From NCBI RefSeq assembly GCF_021917145.1, contig NC_061068.1:11939210-12003209 (forward strand): a stretch of 64,000 nucleotides of DNA, in the 5' to 3' direction. Under the pieces are notes generated by a model. The model made no database searches. It worked only from the letters and a program-made list of their open reading frames with translations, and had not been told where the DNA came from. This DNA comes from Hypomesus transpacificus (lineage: Eukaryota; Chordata; Actinopteri; Osmeriformes; Osmeridae). Made by a program: the position numbers and the translations under genes. Shown piece by piece: positions 46,595 to 64,000 of this stretch; within the stretch, counting starts at the first letter, position 1, and every line of letters begins with the position of its first letter.

Positions 46595-48341
46595 TGCAGT
46601 ATCTCACGGTTACATAGAAAACAGTAAAGGCAGATGAATAGATAAAGAATACAAACATGAAAGGACAAACCTCATGTATAAATGGAAACATAAATTACAA
46701 TAAAACATCCTATTTATAAGAAGACGTATGGAGAGGTTTTACAGCAAGACACATTAATTTCCCTGTGACAGGATGAGACAATGACACATTTCCAGATGGA
46801 GATCAGAACTGAAGCTTGGACAAGACTACAGATATCCTGCACTCTCCTTGGAGCCCTAGTAAGATGCCCTCTAGCACAGGTCTGCATGTGAGACTGCAGT
46901 AAAAGCACGTTCAGAATGACTGCTTTGACGTCACCTCGGAACCCGGATCTGTCAAGCTTCAAAGTTTGTATAGAGGACACCCCTGTGACTATGGGCTTGT
47001 CAAGGTGTATCAGCATACAGCAAACAGAAGATTACAATATCTCCGTATTTTTCCAAGAAAACGATTCACAAGACTACTCCTTGAATAATGTTGATACCTC
47101 ACACAGCAGTATAACCTTAAAATAAAACTCATTTCAAACAGTAATAACTATAGCCAAGCTTGGTCCAAGACACATTGCAGGCAATGGTGACAATAGCATG
47201 CTTGTTAATACTGCCCCCTAGTGTTAGGAGTTGGGAAGGCGCCCCCTTGTGTCTGTGTACACACCGTTTCATAGCTTTATATTACATGAAAACAGTAACG
47301 CCAGGCAAAGCATTTCTCATATATTCTAAACGTAGATATATATGTTCACATAAACATTGCTACAGTGTTGTTTTGTCCTCGGGCCCACAGACCGTAGAAG
47401 CAGCAGGACTACATTCATATATACAGGCCACGTGTGGGCACCCAGCTGTGAGGGTCCTCTGTCCTCACCCTGCAGGGCAGCCTGACATGGAGGGACTGTT
47501 TCCACTCACAACCCGGCATCCTGGCCCATGTATGCTTGGAGACACAAGGGCTGTACGGCACATCTTAAAACAAATATTTGCCGTGTTGGCCAAAACACTT
47601 TCAAGTAACCATGAGCCATTTGGTTTCCCTTGTTTTTTCTTATATAACAAAGGAGTTTGAGAAGCTTTGATTCAGCAAACCAATCAGAACTTTAACTCTG
47701 GTCTGTGACAAGCCAATCACAGAGACCCTGTTGGGGGTCTTAGCAGTATCGTATGACACTTGTCTCACCAAGCATAGAGCGAGGAGGCAGAGAATGTGTA
47801 AAGGTGTCTATAGTGTTGGAACAGCTGGGTCAAACTATCCTGACCAAGCCAAAAAGAAGAGCGTTATGAACACACAGCATTCGACTCTGCAGAGACCTGG
47901 CCGAGCCAACAACGAGGGAGAGAGAGAGATGGGTAAAGAAAAAGTAGGAGAGAGGGAGAAAGAGGGAGAAAGAGGGAGAGAGAAAGAGGAAGAGAGAGAA
48001 AGGCAGCCTTGAAGCTGCTCTGAATGAGCACATCATCGTGCCTCCCCTCTCTGCTCCTATGGGCTCACGTGCTTGTTGGCCCTGCGGCGGTGCAGCCATG
48101 CTGACTCAGACAGGCACGCGTCCTGCCGAGTCATGAAACATCTACGTAGCTGGACGCCACCCAGGATGCAACTGACCTAACATGAATGAGCCGACAGCAG
48201 ACAGTCGACCCCACCACAATTCTGTCCCTCATTCTCTCTTCTTTTTCTCTCTGTTGGCAAAGTCTTCCCTCTTTCTCCTTTTTTCTCTCTCTCTCTCTTT
48301 TCTCCCGCTCCCTCTCTCCCTTCCTCTGTTCTTCTCCTCCT

Positions 48342-51300
48342 TCAGAGATGGGTATCTTCCTCCATGTCATCCTCTTCCGCTTCTCTCTCCGACTGGTTGA
48401 CCAACACCTGCCAGCGGTTACTCTCCTCCCCGCCTCCCGCCCCTCCACCTGCCATCCCATTGGTGCTGGGCTTCTTCTCCTGCATCTCTGGTTGGCTGTC
48501 GTTCATCACGTCCAGGGTGGGGTTGTCATGGCAGCCGTTCTCCACAAAGTGTAGCTCCTCGCCTCGGGACTTGGGTGCAGAAAACCAGGATGTAGGGTTA
48601 GATTAGATTAGGACTGGGATTACAACTGAAACTAAGACTGGGATCATCAGACCTGATAGACTATTTATGTACAGGGTTGTGGCTACACGTGTGCGCAAAA
48701 ATGAAATGCGTTCACAGTTCATAGGATATGAGCTGTCTGTCTGTCTCTCTGTCTGTCTCTCTGTCTCTCTGCCTGTCTGCCTGTCTGTCTGTCTATGTCT
48801 GTCTGACTCTCCTGGCCTGGTTCTGACCCACCATGGTCTTGGTCTTGGGCAGCTGCCTCTGCCAGCAGATGTAGATGAGTCCGGTGGTGATGATGACCAT
48901 GCACACCGACCCGATGATGACCAGAACCACGAACAGCTTGCCGTAGTCCGACCGCGTCTGGCTGGGCCGGGAGTGGCACGTACTGGCAGCAGAGTAGTTC
49001 TGGATGCCAACCTAGAACACACACACACCCGCACACACACACACGAGCAAGAAAAGTCTCAGTAGGACAGACAGTCTAAGCATGTGAGAGGAGCAGCTCC
49101 TAGAAGCACGGTGTCTCACCTCAAGCAGCCCTTTCCTGATCTCTCCCAGCATAGACAGCACATCCTTGGTGGCGATCACACCTGCACAGACAGGCCACAC
49201 TCAACAGGCCACCGCCACAACGACTGACAGTGGCGGATGTGCGTGGGTGCGTTAATGCATGTGTGTGCCTGTATGTGTTAATGCGTGCGCGCGTGTGTGT
49301 GTACCGTGTTGGGTGGCCAGGGTCATGAGCAGCTGGTGGTCATGTCTGGGGGTCTTGCTGAGGGAGACCTGCCAGGAGCCCTGGGGGCTGTTCATCCTCC
49401 TGGAGAACACTGTTTCCACCAGCTCCAGCAGCCTGGGCCCACTCTCCTCACGGAACTCATCCTGACACACACACACACGCATGAGCACGCACATACGCAG
49501 ATACACACACACACACACACATACAGCAACATGCAACAACACACACAGCATGCACACACACATAAACACACACACATAGCAACACGCACAAAGACAGACA
49601 CGCACACCCACAGAGGAACGAGCACATCGAAGAAAAACTCAGTCAAGTCAATAAGCAGTCGTTGCTGTGACAACCAAAAGAGTCAAATAGATTCGAATCG
49701 GGTTTCGTACTGTTGCCATAGAGACATAATTGGTGGGAGAAGAGAGGAGAAGAAATGAAAGGAGAAGCGAAGAGAGGAGAGTAGTGGGAAGGAGAAGAAA
49801 TGAAAGGAGACGCGAGGAGAGACTTACACAGTCCAGGTTCTCAGTGGTGTTGAGGATGACGTAGCCCCGCCCAGCTAGCTCGCTCCAGTCCACACACACC
49901 ACCTGGAGAGGAGGAGGAACAGAGGAGAGGAGGAGATGGAGTAGCAAGATGGACGGTGAGAAAGAAAACAAACACTGTCATATCAAGATAGCCAGCAGCA
50001 CATCCCTCAGCTACAAGCTTGAGTTGGACGGAGCCTGCCTGGGACTGACACAGGAGATCCCAGTCTTGTTCTAAAGTGCCAGCACATTCAGTCCTACTAT
50101 TACTGAATTCTAGAATTACAGTATATTAGCAGTATTAATTGTCTTTTAGTGTTAGAGTATCCTACAATTACAATGGTCTAGTGTTAGAGAGTGTTATGTC
50201 ACAGTATTGTAGTGCTATGGGATCTCTGAATTACAGTGGTGTTAGGTTATACTGTTTAACAGTATTGTGGCATGTATTTTTGTATTGTCACAGTCTTGTA
50301 TTTTGAAGAAATGGCTAAAGCTCAGTTATAGAGTGACAGGACAGTCTCTGTCTCCTAGCTACCTGCTGCTCCTCCCCCTCTGTGTCTATCAGCCCCGCCT
50401 CCGAGAGCAGCTCTGTGGTTCTGCCTCTGACCTCAGAACTGCCACCCCGAGGGGGCGTGGCTTCATCCAGCCTATCCCAGGACACCTGGTTGAAGCCCAC
50501 GGTTGCTGCCAGAGAGGAGGAGGGGACTGTGGTCAGGGGGGTGTGGCCTCCTGCCTTCTCCCAGTCACTCCGTCTCCTGTCGGCCTCCTCCTCCGACTCC
50601 TCCCCTTCCTCCTCTTCGCCAACCAATCCGTGTGTGCGAGCGTGGCCGGGCTGAAGAGGCTCTCTGCTGGGCGGGGCTCCAACCTCAGGCACAGTAGGAT
50701 TCTGGGTAAGGACAGGGTCCAGGTATATTAGATCCGGCCTCCTCTCCTCCTCGTTCTGCTCCTCCTTCTCTGCCTGCTCCTCCTCTTCCTCCTCATCCCG
50801 CCCCTGGAGCAGCCACAGGCCAGTGAGATCAGAGGGGGTTGAACTCGGCAAGCCAGCTACTGCAGCAGAGGTGGTTGGAGGGGTGGTGGTGGAGAGGTCA
50901 TCCCTAGGATGAGGCACCACGGGCAGGCCACTGGCCTGGCCCTCCTCCCGCTCCCACAGCTCCCTCTCCAGGGCCTCCAGGCCAGCCTCCAGCCCGGCCT
51001 CCAGGCCAGGATCCAGCTCAGGAAGCAGAGAGGTGAGGTTGGGCTGTCTGGCCTCCTGGAAGTCTGGTGTGGAGGTCTGGAGTAAGTGAGGGTGGTACTC
51101 TGCTTGACAGACACAAACACTTATTAGTTTGAAGTTGACCGGCAGTGAGGAGAGAACTAAGAAGGAAAAGTCCTATAACAGTGTGTCTCTGTGTGTGTCA
51201 TCTACCCACCAACCGGGGCCTCTGATCCTGGCCGTGTGTCGTTCCCCTCGGCTGTCTCCTCCCACAGTCTGGTTGACGACAGACGCTTGTCCTCACTGTC

Positions 51301-52359
51301 CTCCGTGAAGAAGCCCGAGGCCTCCTGAGAGCTGTCCATCCCGTCCAGGCCCTGCTCCATCTCTCTCTTCACCACGTACGAGTCCGGGTGACTGAGGAGG
51401 AATCTCGCCCTCTCCTCCTCCTTTTCTCTCTGCATCCTCCGCTTCTCCTCCTCCCTCCTCTCCTCCTCCCTCCTCTCCTCCTCCTCCCTCCTCTCCTCCT
51501 CCCTCCTCTCCTCCTCCTCCCTCCACTGCTCCTCCCTCCTTTCCTCCCTCCTCTCCTCCTCCATCCTCTCATCCTCATCTCTGTGCTGCAACACATCCAG
51601 GGTCAGCTCCTGTTCCACAGAGGTATGGACTACATCCTGGAACTGGGACAACTGACTTCTGTCTATGTCCATGACCAAGGGGGGATGGGTACCGTCTATG
51701 TCTTGGACCAAAGGGGGATGGGTACCGTCTATGTCCTGGACCAAGGGAGGATGGGTACCGTCTATGTCTTGGACCAAGGGGGGATGGGTACCGTCTATGT
51801 CTTGGACCAAAGGGGGATGGGTACCATCTATGTCTTGGACGTTCTCGTCCTCGGCATTGTCTACGTTCTTGTCCAGGGAGGCCTGGGTATGGTTCACATC
51901 CTGAACCCCAAGGGAAAGGTCTACATCTTGGGATGGTTGGGATCGGTCTGTGTCCTGAACCGTGGGTGACTCAGTGCCGTCTACATCCTGGGATGAGGGC
52001 GGAGGGCTTGAGTGAGAGGTTGGACGAGGGCTGAAGAGAAAGAAGGGGGGAGGGCTGGAGGGGGAGGAGTGGGTGGATGGGAGAGAGGTGGAGGAGGCCG
52101 AGGGGGGAGGGCTGGAGGTGGTGGACGTCATCAAAACCAGCCCGTCAGCCATGCTGATCCCAGACGCCAGTAACAGGACAACGGAACCTGAGAACAGACA
52201 TGCAAACACACACACACATACACAAACACACACACACATACAGACAGTGACAGAATCAGATCTGTGATAGGTTGAATGCGGGGGTTTGTATGTGTGTGTG
52301 TGTGTGTGGGAGGGAGGGTGGGGGGGTTGTGTGCGTGACTGAGTGTGTGTGAGAGAGAG

Positions 52360-52437
<78 letters not shown>

Positions 52438-54295
52438 AGAGAGCAGAGACAGATGGGCATGTGTCGGCTAAGCACATCAGAGACTGACAGCAGATCTCTT
52501 TGTTAAGGATCCTGGTTGCCTAGTGTGTCTCCGAATCTCTTCACAGATGGCTCCAACCAGCTTACCATCCTCGCACACCCTGTCACCTCACTCAGAGTCT
52601 CCCCAGCCTGCCAAACCAGGCCAGCTAGCTCCATAACACCACCGGGTCACACACTACTTGATCATCAGACCCATCCACATGGCACAGAGAAGTGTCACAA
52701 ATCTGCTCAGCTTTGCCACAGGGGCCCAGACCAACAGAGGCCAAATAGTACTCCCTCAAACCTGTTCTCAACCTATTAACGCCAAGCCCAGCCCAGCTCT
52801 CTCATCCTTCACTATTAAGCCTTACACAAACCCAGCTCTCATAGCTCACCCCCTCACCTCCTCCTTTCCTCCTCTCCTCCCTGAGTATAGTTTCATCTCT
52901 GGGGAGCAGCTATCTAGCAGGCTGACTGTGCAGTACTGGGCCAGCCTGGCCAGGCAAGCAGCCAGCCAATAAAAGTGGACACACAGACTTATATATCTCA
53001 CCTGCAGTGCTACTTGATCACTGAGACCTGGGAGAGAGGAGAGAGCGGAGGAGGAAAGCAGGGAGGAGGAGAGAGAGATGGAAAAGAGCAGGGAACAAGA
53101 GAGAGAGAGAGGATGAGGAGGACAGGAAAAAGGAGGAGAGTGGGGAAGAAAGCGGGAGGAGTAGGTGAGAGAGGAGGAGAGTAGGAAGGAGGAGGATAGA
53201 GAGGTGGGAGAGAGCATTGAGGAGGGGAGAGAGAGCAAGGAGTAGGGTGAGAGAGGTGAGAGAGGTGAGAGAGATAGCTGTAAAGCTGAATGAGGCGAAA
53301 GGGTTGGGAGAGAGAGGAGCAGTCAAGCTGGGAGATGGAAGATACGCAGAGGTAGAAGGAGGAACAGGAGAAAGACAGAGTGTACAGGAAGGTGGAGAGG
53401 AACGAGAGGAGGACAGGAATAAGGACTGGGGAAAGAGGGAGGATGGAGGTCGAGGAAGAGGACAAAAATGTGCCAAGGAGACAGAGAATAACAGCGGAAT
53501 GGTGGACAGAATGGGGTAGTTAAAGATTCAAGTCACCTCTATTGTCTCAGAGAATCAGCTTATACCCTCCCCCAAATCCCTGGCCTGCCCCCCTTACTAG
53601 CCCCATGGCTGTTTTAATTGGCTCCATGTGTGACGTTGACCACCACAGATCCCCAGATGCTAAGATGCTAGTAGCATCTCAGCTGTTAGACAACTAGGTA
53701 ACCATGACATAAGGAGGATATACAAAGCATACATACACAACACTGGCTATTATAGCTCAGCAACACAAATCCAAGCTCGGGATGCTATCAGATTCCAATT
53801 ATGCACATGTTATAATAAACGGGATGTGATTGGCCATTTTTAATAGGCCACAATGAAAAGTTATGGGCTTTGCAGGGTTATGGTAATTACAAATAGCCTT
53901 CCGATAGTTTGATGCATAGTTGGATTTAGACTTTGCCCATTGCATGCGTATTTTATCTATTAATTTCCCTGTCCCAAAAGGCAATAAACATAATGTAAAA
54001 TGCCCATTATGCTTGTTCCCTGACGTTTAGTTTTTTTTTAATAAGCTAATACGAGTGATTTCGTCTAGCTGAGCTGTTTTACCGCAGCCAACAATTTATG
54101 TTGACTACGTGATGCCAATGTTTCCACTGATTTGGTTACCTTAGGTCCAACAACGCTTCAACATTCCGCTTTTGCGGGGCGGCCCATTGTGGTGCGATGC
54201 GATACACGGTAATAATAATAAGAGATACGAATTATTAAAACAAAAATCTCACCTATCAGCAGGCGACATAGGCCCGGCATAGCGGCTGCGAGCAT
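48342..54295 (-). CDS. PODXL2: Podocalyxin-like protein 2 (endoglycan)
   Basis: CD34-family sialomucin of the plasma membrane. Its human form is an L-selectin ligand when sulfated and glycosylated. The eight exons are 54,253-54,295; 51,210-52,187; 50,363-51,099; 49,828-49,902; 49,305-49,461; 49,120-49,181; 48,832-49,011; 48,342-48,569. Borders are GT-AG with consistent phases, giving 819 aa (human about 605). Order: signal peptide (about 1-28), Ser/Thr/Pro-rich mucin region (about 35-80), an 11-residue repeat (131-185), a Glu/Arg-rich stretch (218-276), a long acidic Pro-rich region, and a Cys-containing membrane-proximal domain (VVCVDWSELAGRGYVILN). These are followed by a membrane segment (about 710-733), then a cytoplasmic tail with GEELHFVENGCHDNPTLDV and a C-terminal DTHL PDZ-binding motif. 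The conserved tail makes the identity firm; the ectodomain is poorly conserved. Confidence 0.95.
48737..48800. repeat. (GTCT)n microsatellite in PODXL2 intron 7
   Basis: CTGT/CTGTCTCT repeat lying within about 30 bp of the exon 7 donor at 48,831. Confidence 0.85.
49464..49605. repeat. (CA)n-rich tract in PODXL2 intron 4
   Basis: Interrupted CA repeats beginning directly upstream of the exon 5 acceptor (49,461), so on the minus strand the acceptor is preceded by TG repeats instead of a classical pyrimidine tract. Confidence 0.8.
51403..51579 (-). repeat. PODXL2: Coding Glu/Arg-rich repeat in PODXL2 exon 2
   Basis: Residues about 218-276 consist almost only of Glu and Arg with REEERREEEE-type periodicity. 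On the plus strand this is a CTCCTCCTC-type pyrimidine tract. It is in frame within the exon. Human endoglycan also has a Glu-rich region, but here it is mixed with Arg. Confidence 0.85.
51676..51840 (-). repeat. PODXL2: Coding 33-bp minisatellite in PODXL2 exon 2
   Basis: Five tandem copies of a 33-bp unit encoding VQDIDGTHPPL (residues 131-185). A diverged sixth copy starts VMDIDRSQ. Upstream in the protein there are older relatives (SQDVDGTESPTVQDTDRSQ, SQDVDLS, VQDVNHTQ), so the array seems to have grown from a degenerate QDxD motif. The five units differ at few nucleotide positions. Confidence 0.92.
52188..54252 (-). other. PODXL2 intron 1: (GA)n and purine-rich blocks
   Basis: Next to exon 2 lie GT repeats (about 52,288-52,310) and a nearly pure (GA)n run (about 52,361-52,437). 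Farther in, 53,025-53,480 is strongly GA-rich on the plus strand and gives long spurious ORFs on both strands. The remainder shows no exon. Confidence 0.7.
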
Positions 54296-55011
54296 CGTCT
54301 CAGTTCAGATGTGAATTGTCACACTAAAACGTATCGCTGCTAAGTTGGGTAAGAAGAAGAGTCATCGCATGTTGTCCGTTCGGTAAAGAGCGCGAGGTGT
54401 GATCAGCGTCTGAACTTGGATGCACCGGCTGATGATTATCTGCATCCCCGCGCAACGCTCCGTTGCATCGAGTTGCAGGGCAAACCCGTTGTCACAGACA
54501 GATGCTGGCGGGTCCGTGACAAACCCCTCTGACTGATAAGAGGAAGTCTGAGACTGTTTGCGTGGACCCCCGGAATAACTAGTTTTCAATGAGTTACCGG
54601 GCTAAGGCAATACCAATAGCCAGCCAAAGTATGCGTCACTAGGGGCCTCAGAACATTCTTGGTGCTGATCTTTAAAGTTGGACAGATGCCTGTGGATGCG
54701 CAGTAGAATACGCTGCAATGGACGGAAGAGTCAGGGTCCTAAACTCAGTCGTTTAATCTCCATGTTGTTTCTGCAAGGTATCGGCATCCATTACGTATTT
54801 GCAGGTCTGTTTTTTTTTTGGTTGAAGACATAAATGACTACAAAATAAGTTGTACCAGGTCTCCCTAGAGACTCGACTATGTGCAATATGATTCTGTGCG
54901 TTAAGTAGTCTCTATGTTTGATATGGTTCAGTGTCAAAGAGGTAGCAGGTATGAATAAAGGGACAAATGGATCAAGTGGAACAAATTCCTTAGCAGACAG
55001 GAGATTCACTT
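54296..55011. other. PODXL2 upstream region and gap to MCM2
   Basis: CpG-containing sequence at about 54,296-54,560 precedes the PODXL2 start codon and is the likely promoter side. No TATA box was firmly placed. 54,600-55,011 is AT-rich with nothing recognised. Confidence 0.4.
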
Positions 55012-55017
55012 TTTATT
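55012..55017 (-). terminator. MCM2: Poly(A) signal AATAAA for MCM2
   Basis: TTTATT on plus, about 500 bp past the MCM2 stop codon. 55,018-55,512 would be the 3' UTR. Confidence 0.55.
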
Positions 55018-55393
55018 TCATTTACGAAAAACAATGTCAGAATCCAACATACTACAGGTCAAAGTTAACACATTTTATCTTTGTTTTACATGGAAAACAT
55101 AAGTGAACTTCATGGGTCACAAACACTTGATTTCATCAAATGACACAAAGTGTGTTTGTGTGTATGCAAATTCCAAGACGTTGGAGCACAAAAGATGGAA
55201 CAAGAAACATTCTTAGTCTAATGGAATGGAAACAATTAGTCCCCCCAAAACTAGACAGGTTATTCCCTGTGACACAGAGTCTATGATTCCACCAGAGGGA
55301 CAGACATATACAGGTATTTACAGAGGCTGGCCTGGACATCCACCTATCCCTGACCATAGGGATGCGACACAGCAGAACAAATGACGCTGATCA

Positions 55394-61969
<6,576 letters not shown>

Positions 61970-62029
61970 AGTGATGTGTCTGAATGTGTCCGCTGATTCC
62001 ACGCGTCTGGCGTTTCCTGTCTGGACTAA

Positions 62030-62112
62030 CTTTTTCGCGCGAAAAGATGCCAAAGCGCGCGAAACGTCATTAATATGCAACGTTAGAGAAAAGGCTTCTG
62101 CATTGTGATTGG
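62030..62112 (-). promoter_or_regulatory. MCM2: MCM2 promoter elements: E2F sites and CCAAT box
   Basis: A perfect 14-bp palindrome, TTTTCGCGCGAAAA, lies at 62,032-62,045 and contains two overlapping E2F cores on opposite strands. A second E2F-type core, GCGCGAAA, lies at 62,057-62,064. An inverted CCAAT (ATTGG on plus, CCAAT on minus) lies at 62,108-62,112. They lie 60 to 145 bp upstream of the MCM2 start codon and there is no TATA box. Control of MCM genes by E2F at the G1/S transition is established for vertebrates; its use here is inferred from the sites. Confidence 0.8.
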
Positions 62113-62554
62113 TGCTCCTCCGAAGAGGGTGTATACTGGTGGAGAACGTTCATTGATTTGATTACTTGACGGCCCGGCTTGTGCCGGCATGCGCATACTA
62201 ACTAACGACAGACTCCTGTGACACTCCGGCAGGTCCAGAACAGCGAATCATCTTCATATGCTGCTCGTTTTTTTTCCTTGCACTCATCTAACATACGGAT
62301 GGAAAAACCTTCTTTAAACAAAACCACGCACGTAACCAATCAAAGAAAACAAAACAGCGTTTCATGTTTACATTTATTAGATTTAATCTCACTTCAGTGC
62401 AATGTTTAATTTCCCTGAATGTAAACTATTAAGAGTAGGAATGACCGTTTATCAGTTAAGGATATGAAATCATGATTCAAGAAGGACCCCAACCCGACCT
62501 AGTCTTAATCTCACATTACCTTTTGAACCCAGTCTAGATCATTAACACATTTAA
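62113..62554. other. Space between MCM2 promoter and CCDC51 stop
   Basis: Contains the likely CCDC51 3' UTR. AATAAA on the minus strand (TTTATT on plus) is at 62,373-62,378, 177 bp past the stop codon. If it is used, the CCDC51 transcript ends within about 300 bp of the MCM2 E2F sites. Confidence 0.5.
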
Positions 62555-64000
62555 TTAACTACCTCTAAAGATCACATACAGTACAGGGACTGTAAGAGCG
62601 AACACTGTGCATGTGAGGACAGTGTTATACAGCGAGGTCCTGCTGATCTGGGCCTCCAGCCTTTTCTCCACCAGACCCAGGCCCTGGATGACGCTCTCCG
62701 TGTCACAGACCAGCAGCTGGGAGTCGTGGGGCTGGATGACCGGCTGCTTCTCCATCACCACCACAGGGGGGAGGCTCTCCACTAGAGTCCTGACTCCCTC
62801 CACCTCTGCCCCCACCCTGCAGACGCCCTGCTGGACCTCCCCCAGCCGAGTTCCTAGCTGCTCCAGCAGAGTCTGGCTCTTCTGGCTGCCCTGGACCAGC
62901 GCCTTGAGGGCCAGCTCTGAGGCACTTGGGGAGGCTGGTGAGGCTGGGGCTGGTACTGGTATTGGGGCTGGTACTGGTATTGGTGCTGGAACTGGTGCTG
63001 GTACCGGGGCTGGAGCAGGGGCCGAGGTGTGCTTGGTGTCTACGTTCTGGGCGTCCCTCTGCCTGTCCTGGCTCAGCGTGGTCCTCAGGCTGTCGATCAG
63101 GCCTCTCAGCTCGCCCTGCTGGCTGCGGTGCATCCCAGCCTGCACCCTGAGGGCCTCCTGGAGGCTGACCGGCCCCTTCTGGGCCTCCAGCAGCAGACTC
63201 TTCAGCTCCTGCAGGCGGACCCGGTTCACGTACGTCGACCCCATCACGCCTATCAGAGCCCCCAGCACCGAGCCAATCACAGACCAGTTCTTGGTGCGCT
63301 CGGCGCGCGTCCGCTCCTTCTCGTGGCTCTCGCGCACGCCGGCGGAGAAGAGGCTGAACTTCTCCCGCTCCATGCTCTCTGCGTTCTCGTACGCCGTTCG
63401 CAGTCGACGCTCCTCCTTTGTGAAGAAGAGAGAGGGGTTGTTACAGCCAACATACTCTGCATGTGATACAGTAGGTATATGTACAGTCATAATATGGTAT
63501 TGCTGTATGGTAGTGCTTTTCTAATGTTCTCCGTCAGACAAAATCATAATCTGGTCCTGTTTCTATGGAATTCATTTAGCCCCACAGTAAGAGACTCACT
63601 GCTGGTCTAGTGTGTGGTTAATATAGTAACACAACATTTGTTAGTGGATAAACCCCTGCCAGTGGCTTGCGTGCAAGGCAGGCTTAAGCTAAGGCTGGCA
63701 TTAGTAAGGATCCATAATACTTAGCATTGTAATAAGCTGTTCGCTGCAGTACTTTCCAGAAATTGGAGTGTCTTATTTGTATTGTTTTAAAGAAGGACAT
63801 ATGCCAAATAACATAACGCACTGTTAGAGTATCTTCAGTAAGCTCTTTAATACCATTAAAAGCTCTGTAAAGTAGTGGCCAGATCTGTGTGGTTTACCTG
63901 CAGCAGCTTGTGTTCCATGGTGGCTAGCTCCAGATAGTGGGCCTCCTCCCTGGAGACTCTGTCCAGCCTGTCCCTCACCTCCTTCAGCCTGACCAGCAGG
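62555..64000 (-). CDS. CCDC51: CCDC51/MITOK, mitochondrial potassium channel protein (partial)
   Basis: In human cells this protein (MITOK) is described as the pore-forming subunit of the ATP-sensitive mitochondrial potassium channel, partnered by the ABC protein ABCB8 in the inner membrane. Two coding pieces are visible: 63,898-64,000 (34 codons plus one base, cut by the window edge) and the last exon 62,555-63,415 (286 codons plus stop). The donor (CAG followed by gtaaac) and the acceptor (TTCTTCACAAAG) join in frame as HKLLQ-EERRLRT. Visible parts are a coiled coil (ending [12 protein letters not shown]), a first membrane segment ([20 protein letters not shown]) followed by [10 protein letters not shown], a Pro/Ala-rich linker, and a second membrane segment (about [18 protein letters not shown]) near the C-terminus. 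The N-terminus and targeting sequence are outside the window. Confidence 0.93.
62925..63026 (-). repeat. CCDC51: Coding Pro-Ala/Val/Ile repeat in CCDC51
   Basis: About 30 residues of alternating proline ([20 protein letters not shown] and similar), encoded by an imperfect GGTACTGGTATTGGGGCT-type repeat on the plus strand. It lies in the linker between the first membrane segment and the C-terminal part. I recall no such run in human CCDC51. Confidence 0.85.

Noticed and set aside
50267..50731. Plus-strand ORF of 154 residues
   Set aside because: It is antisense to PODXL2 exon 3, whose minus-strand frame joins neighbouring exons in phase.
52975..53519. Long ORFs on both strands in PODXL2 intron 1
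   Set aside because: They are composition artefacts of a GA-rich/CT-rich block with no domain or splice support.
62607..63524. Plus-strand ORF of 305 residues
   Set aside because: It is the antisense shadow of the last CCDC51 exon; the minus-strand frame encodes the recognisable protein.

Overview
The window is nuclear DNA from a ray-finned fish (teleost). The evidence is spliced vertebrate genes with GT-AG introns, at least five partial or complete copies of one tRNA-derived SINE ending in a teleost-type tail, a PIF/Harbinger element, a solo Ty3/gypsy-type LTR, a degenerate LINE reverse-transcriptase fragment, and very dense (CA)n, (CT)n and poly-C tracts. The species cannot be read from the sequence. 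There is no sign of a prokaryotic, viral or CRISPR-type system.

Positions 1 to about 37,600 are gene-poor. I could not support any conserved protein-coding exon there. The stretch holds microsatellites, at least six minisatellites (23-bp, 20-bp, 20-bp, 20-bp, 15-bp and 39-bp units), a solo LTR (15,579-16,454), a LINE fragment (about 31,195-31,870), SINEs and an element with terminal inverted repeats (36,313-37,350). One unexplained 94-codon ORF lies at 3,621-3,905 and one promoter-like stretch at about 9,060-9,300.

Positions 37,670 to 64,000 are gene-dense, with five genes whose exon structures could be rebuilt base by base. LSM3 (minus, 102 aa, 4 coding exons) and GGH (plus, 316 aa, 9 exons) lie head to head, separated mainly by a 1.6-kb Harbinger element. 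PODXL2 (minus, 819 aa, 8 exons) converges on GGH. MCM2 (minus, 886 aa, 16 exons) lies upstream of PODXL2 on the same strand, the same order and orientation as in human. CCDC51 (minus, the last exon plus the end of the preceding one) lies just upstream of MCM2 and runs off the right edge.

The five genes do not form a pathway. LSM3 acts in U6 snRNP and mRNA decay, GGH in folate polyglutamate turnover, PODXL2 is a sialomucin, MCM2 is a subunit of the replicative helicase, and CCDC51 is a mitochondrial inner-membrane potassium-channel protein. The most useful observations are the Harbinger element splitting what would otherwise be a compact bidirectional promoter, a coding minisatellite in the mucin region of PODXL2, a 299-bp higher-order repeat in the 23-bp minisatellite, a long inverted repeat around a 20-bp minisatellite, and a perfect E2F palindrome upstream of MCM2. 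I did not find a convincing previously undescribed biological system.
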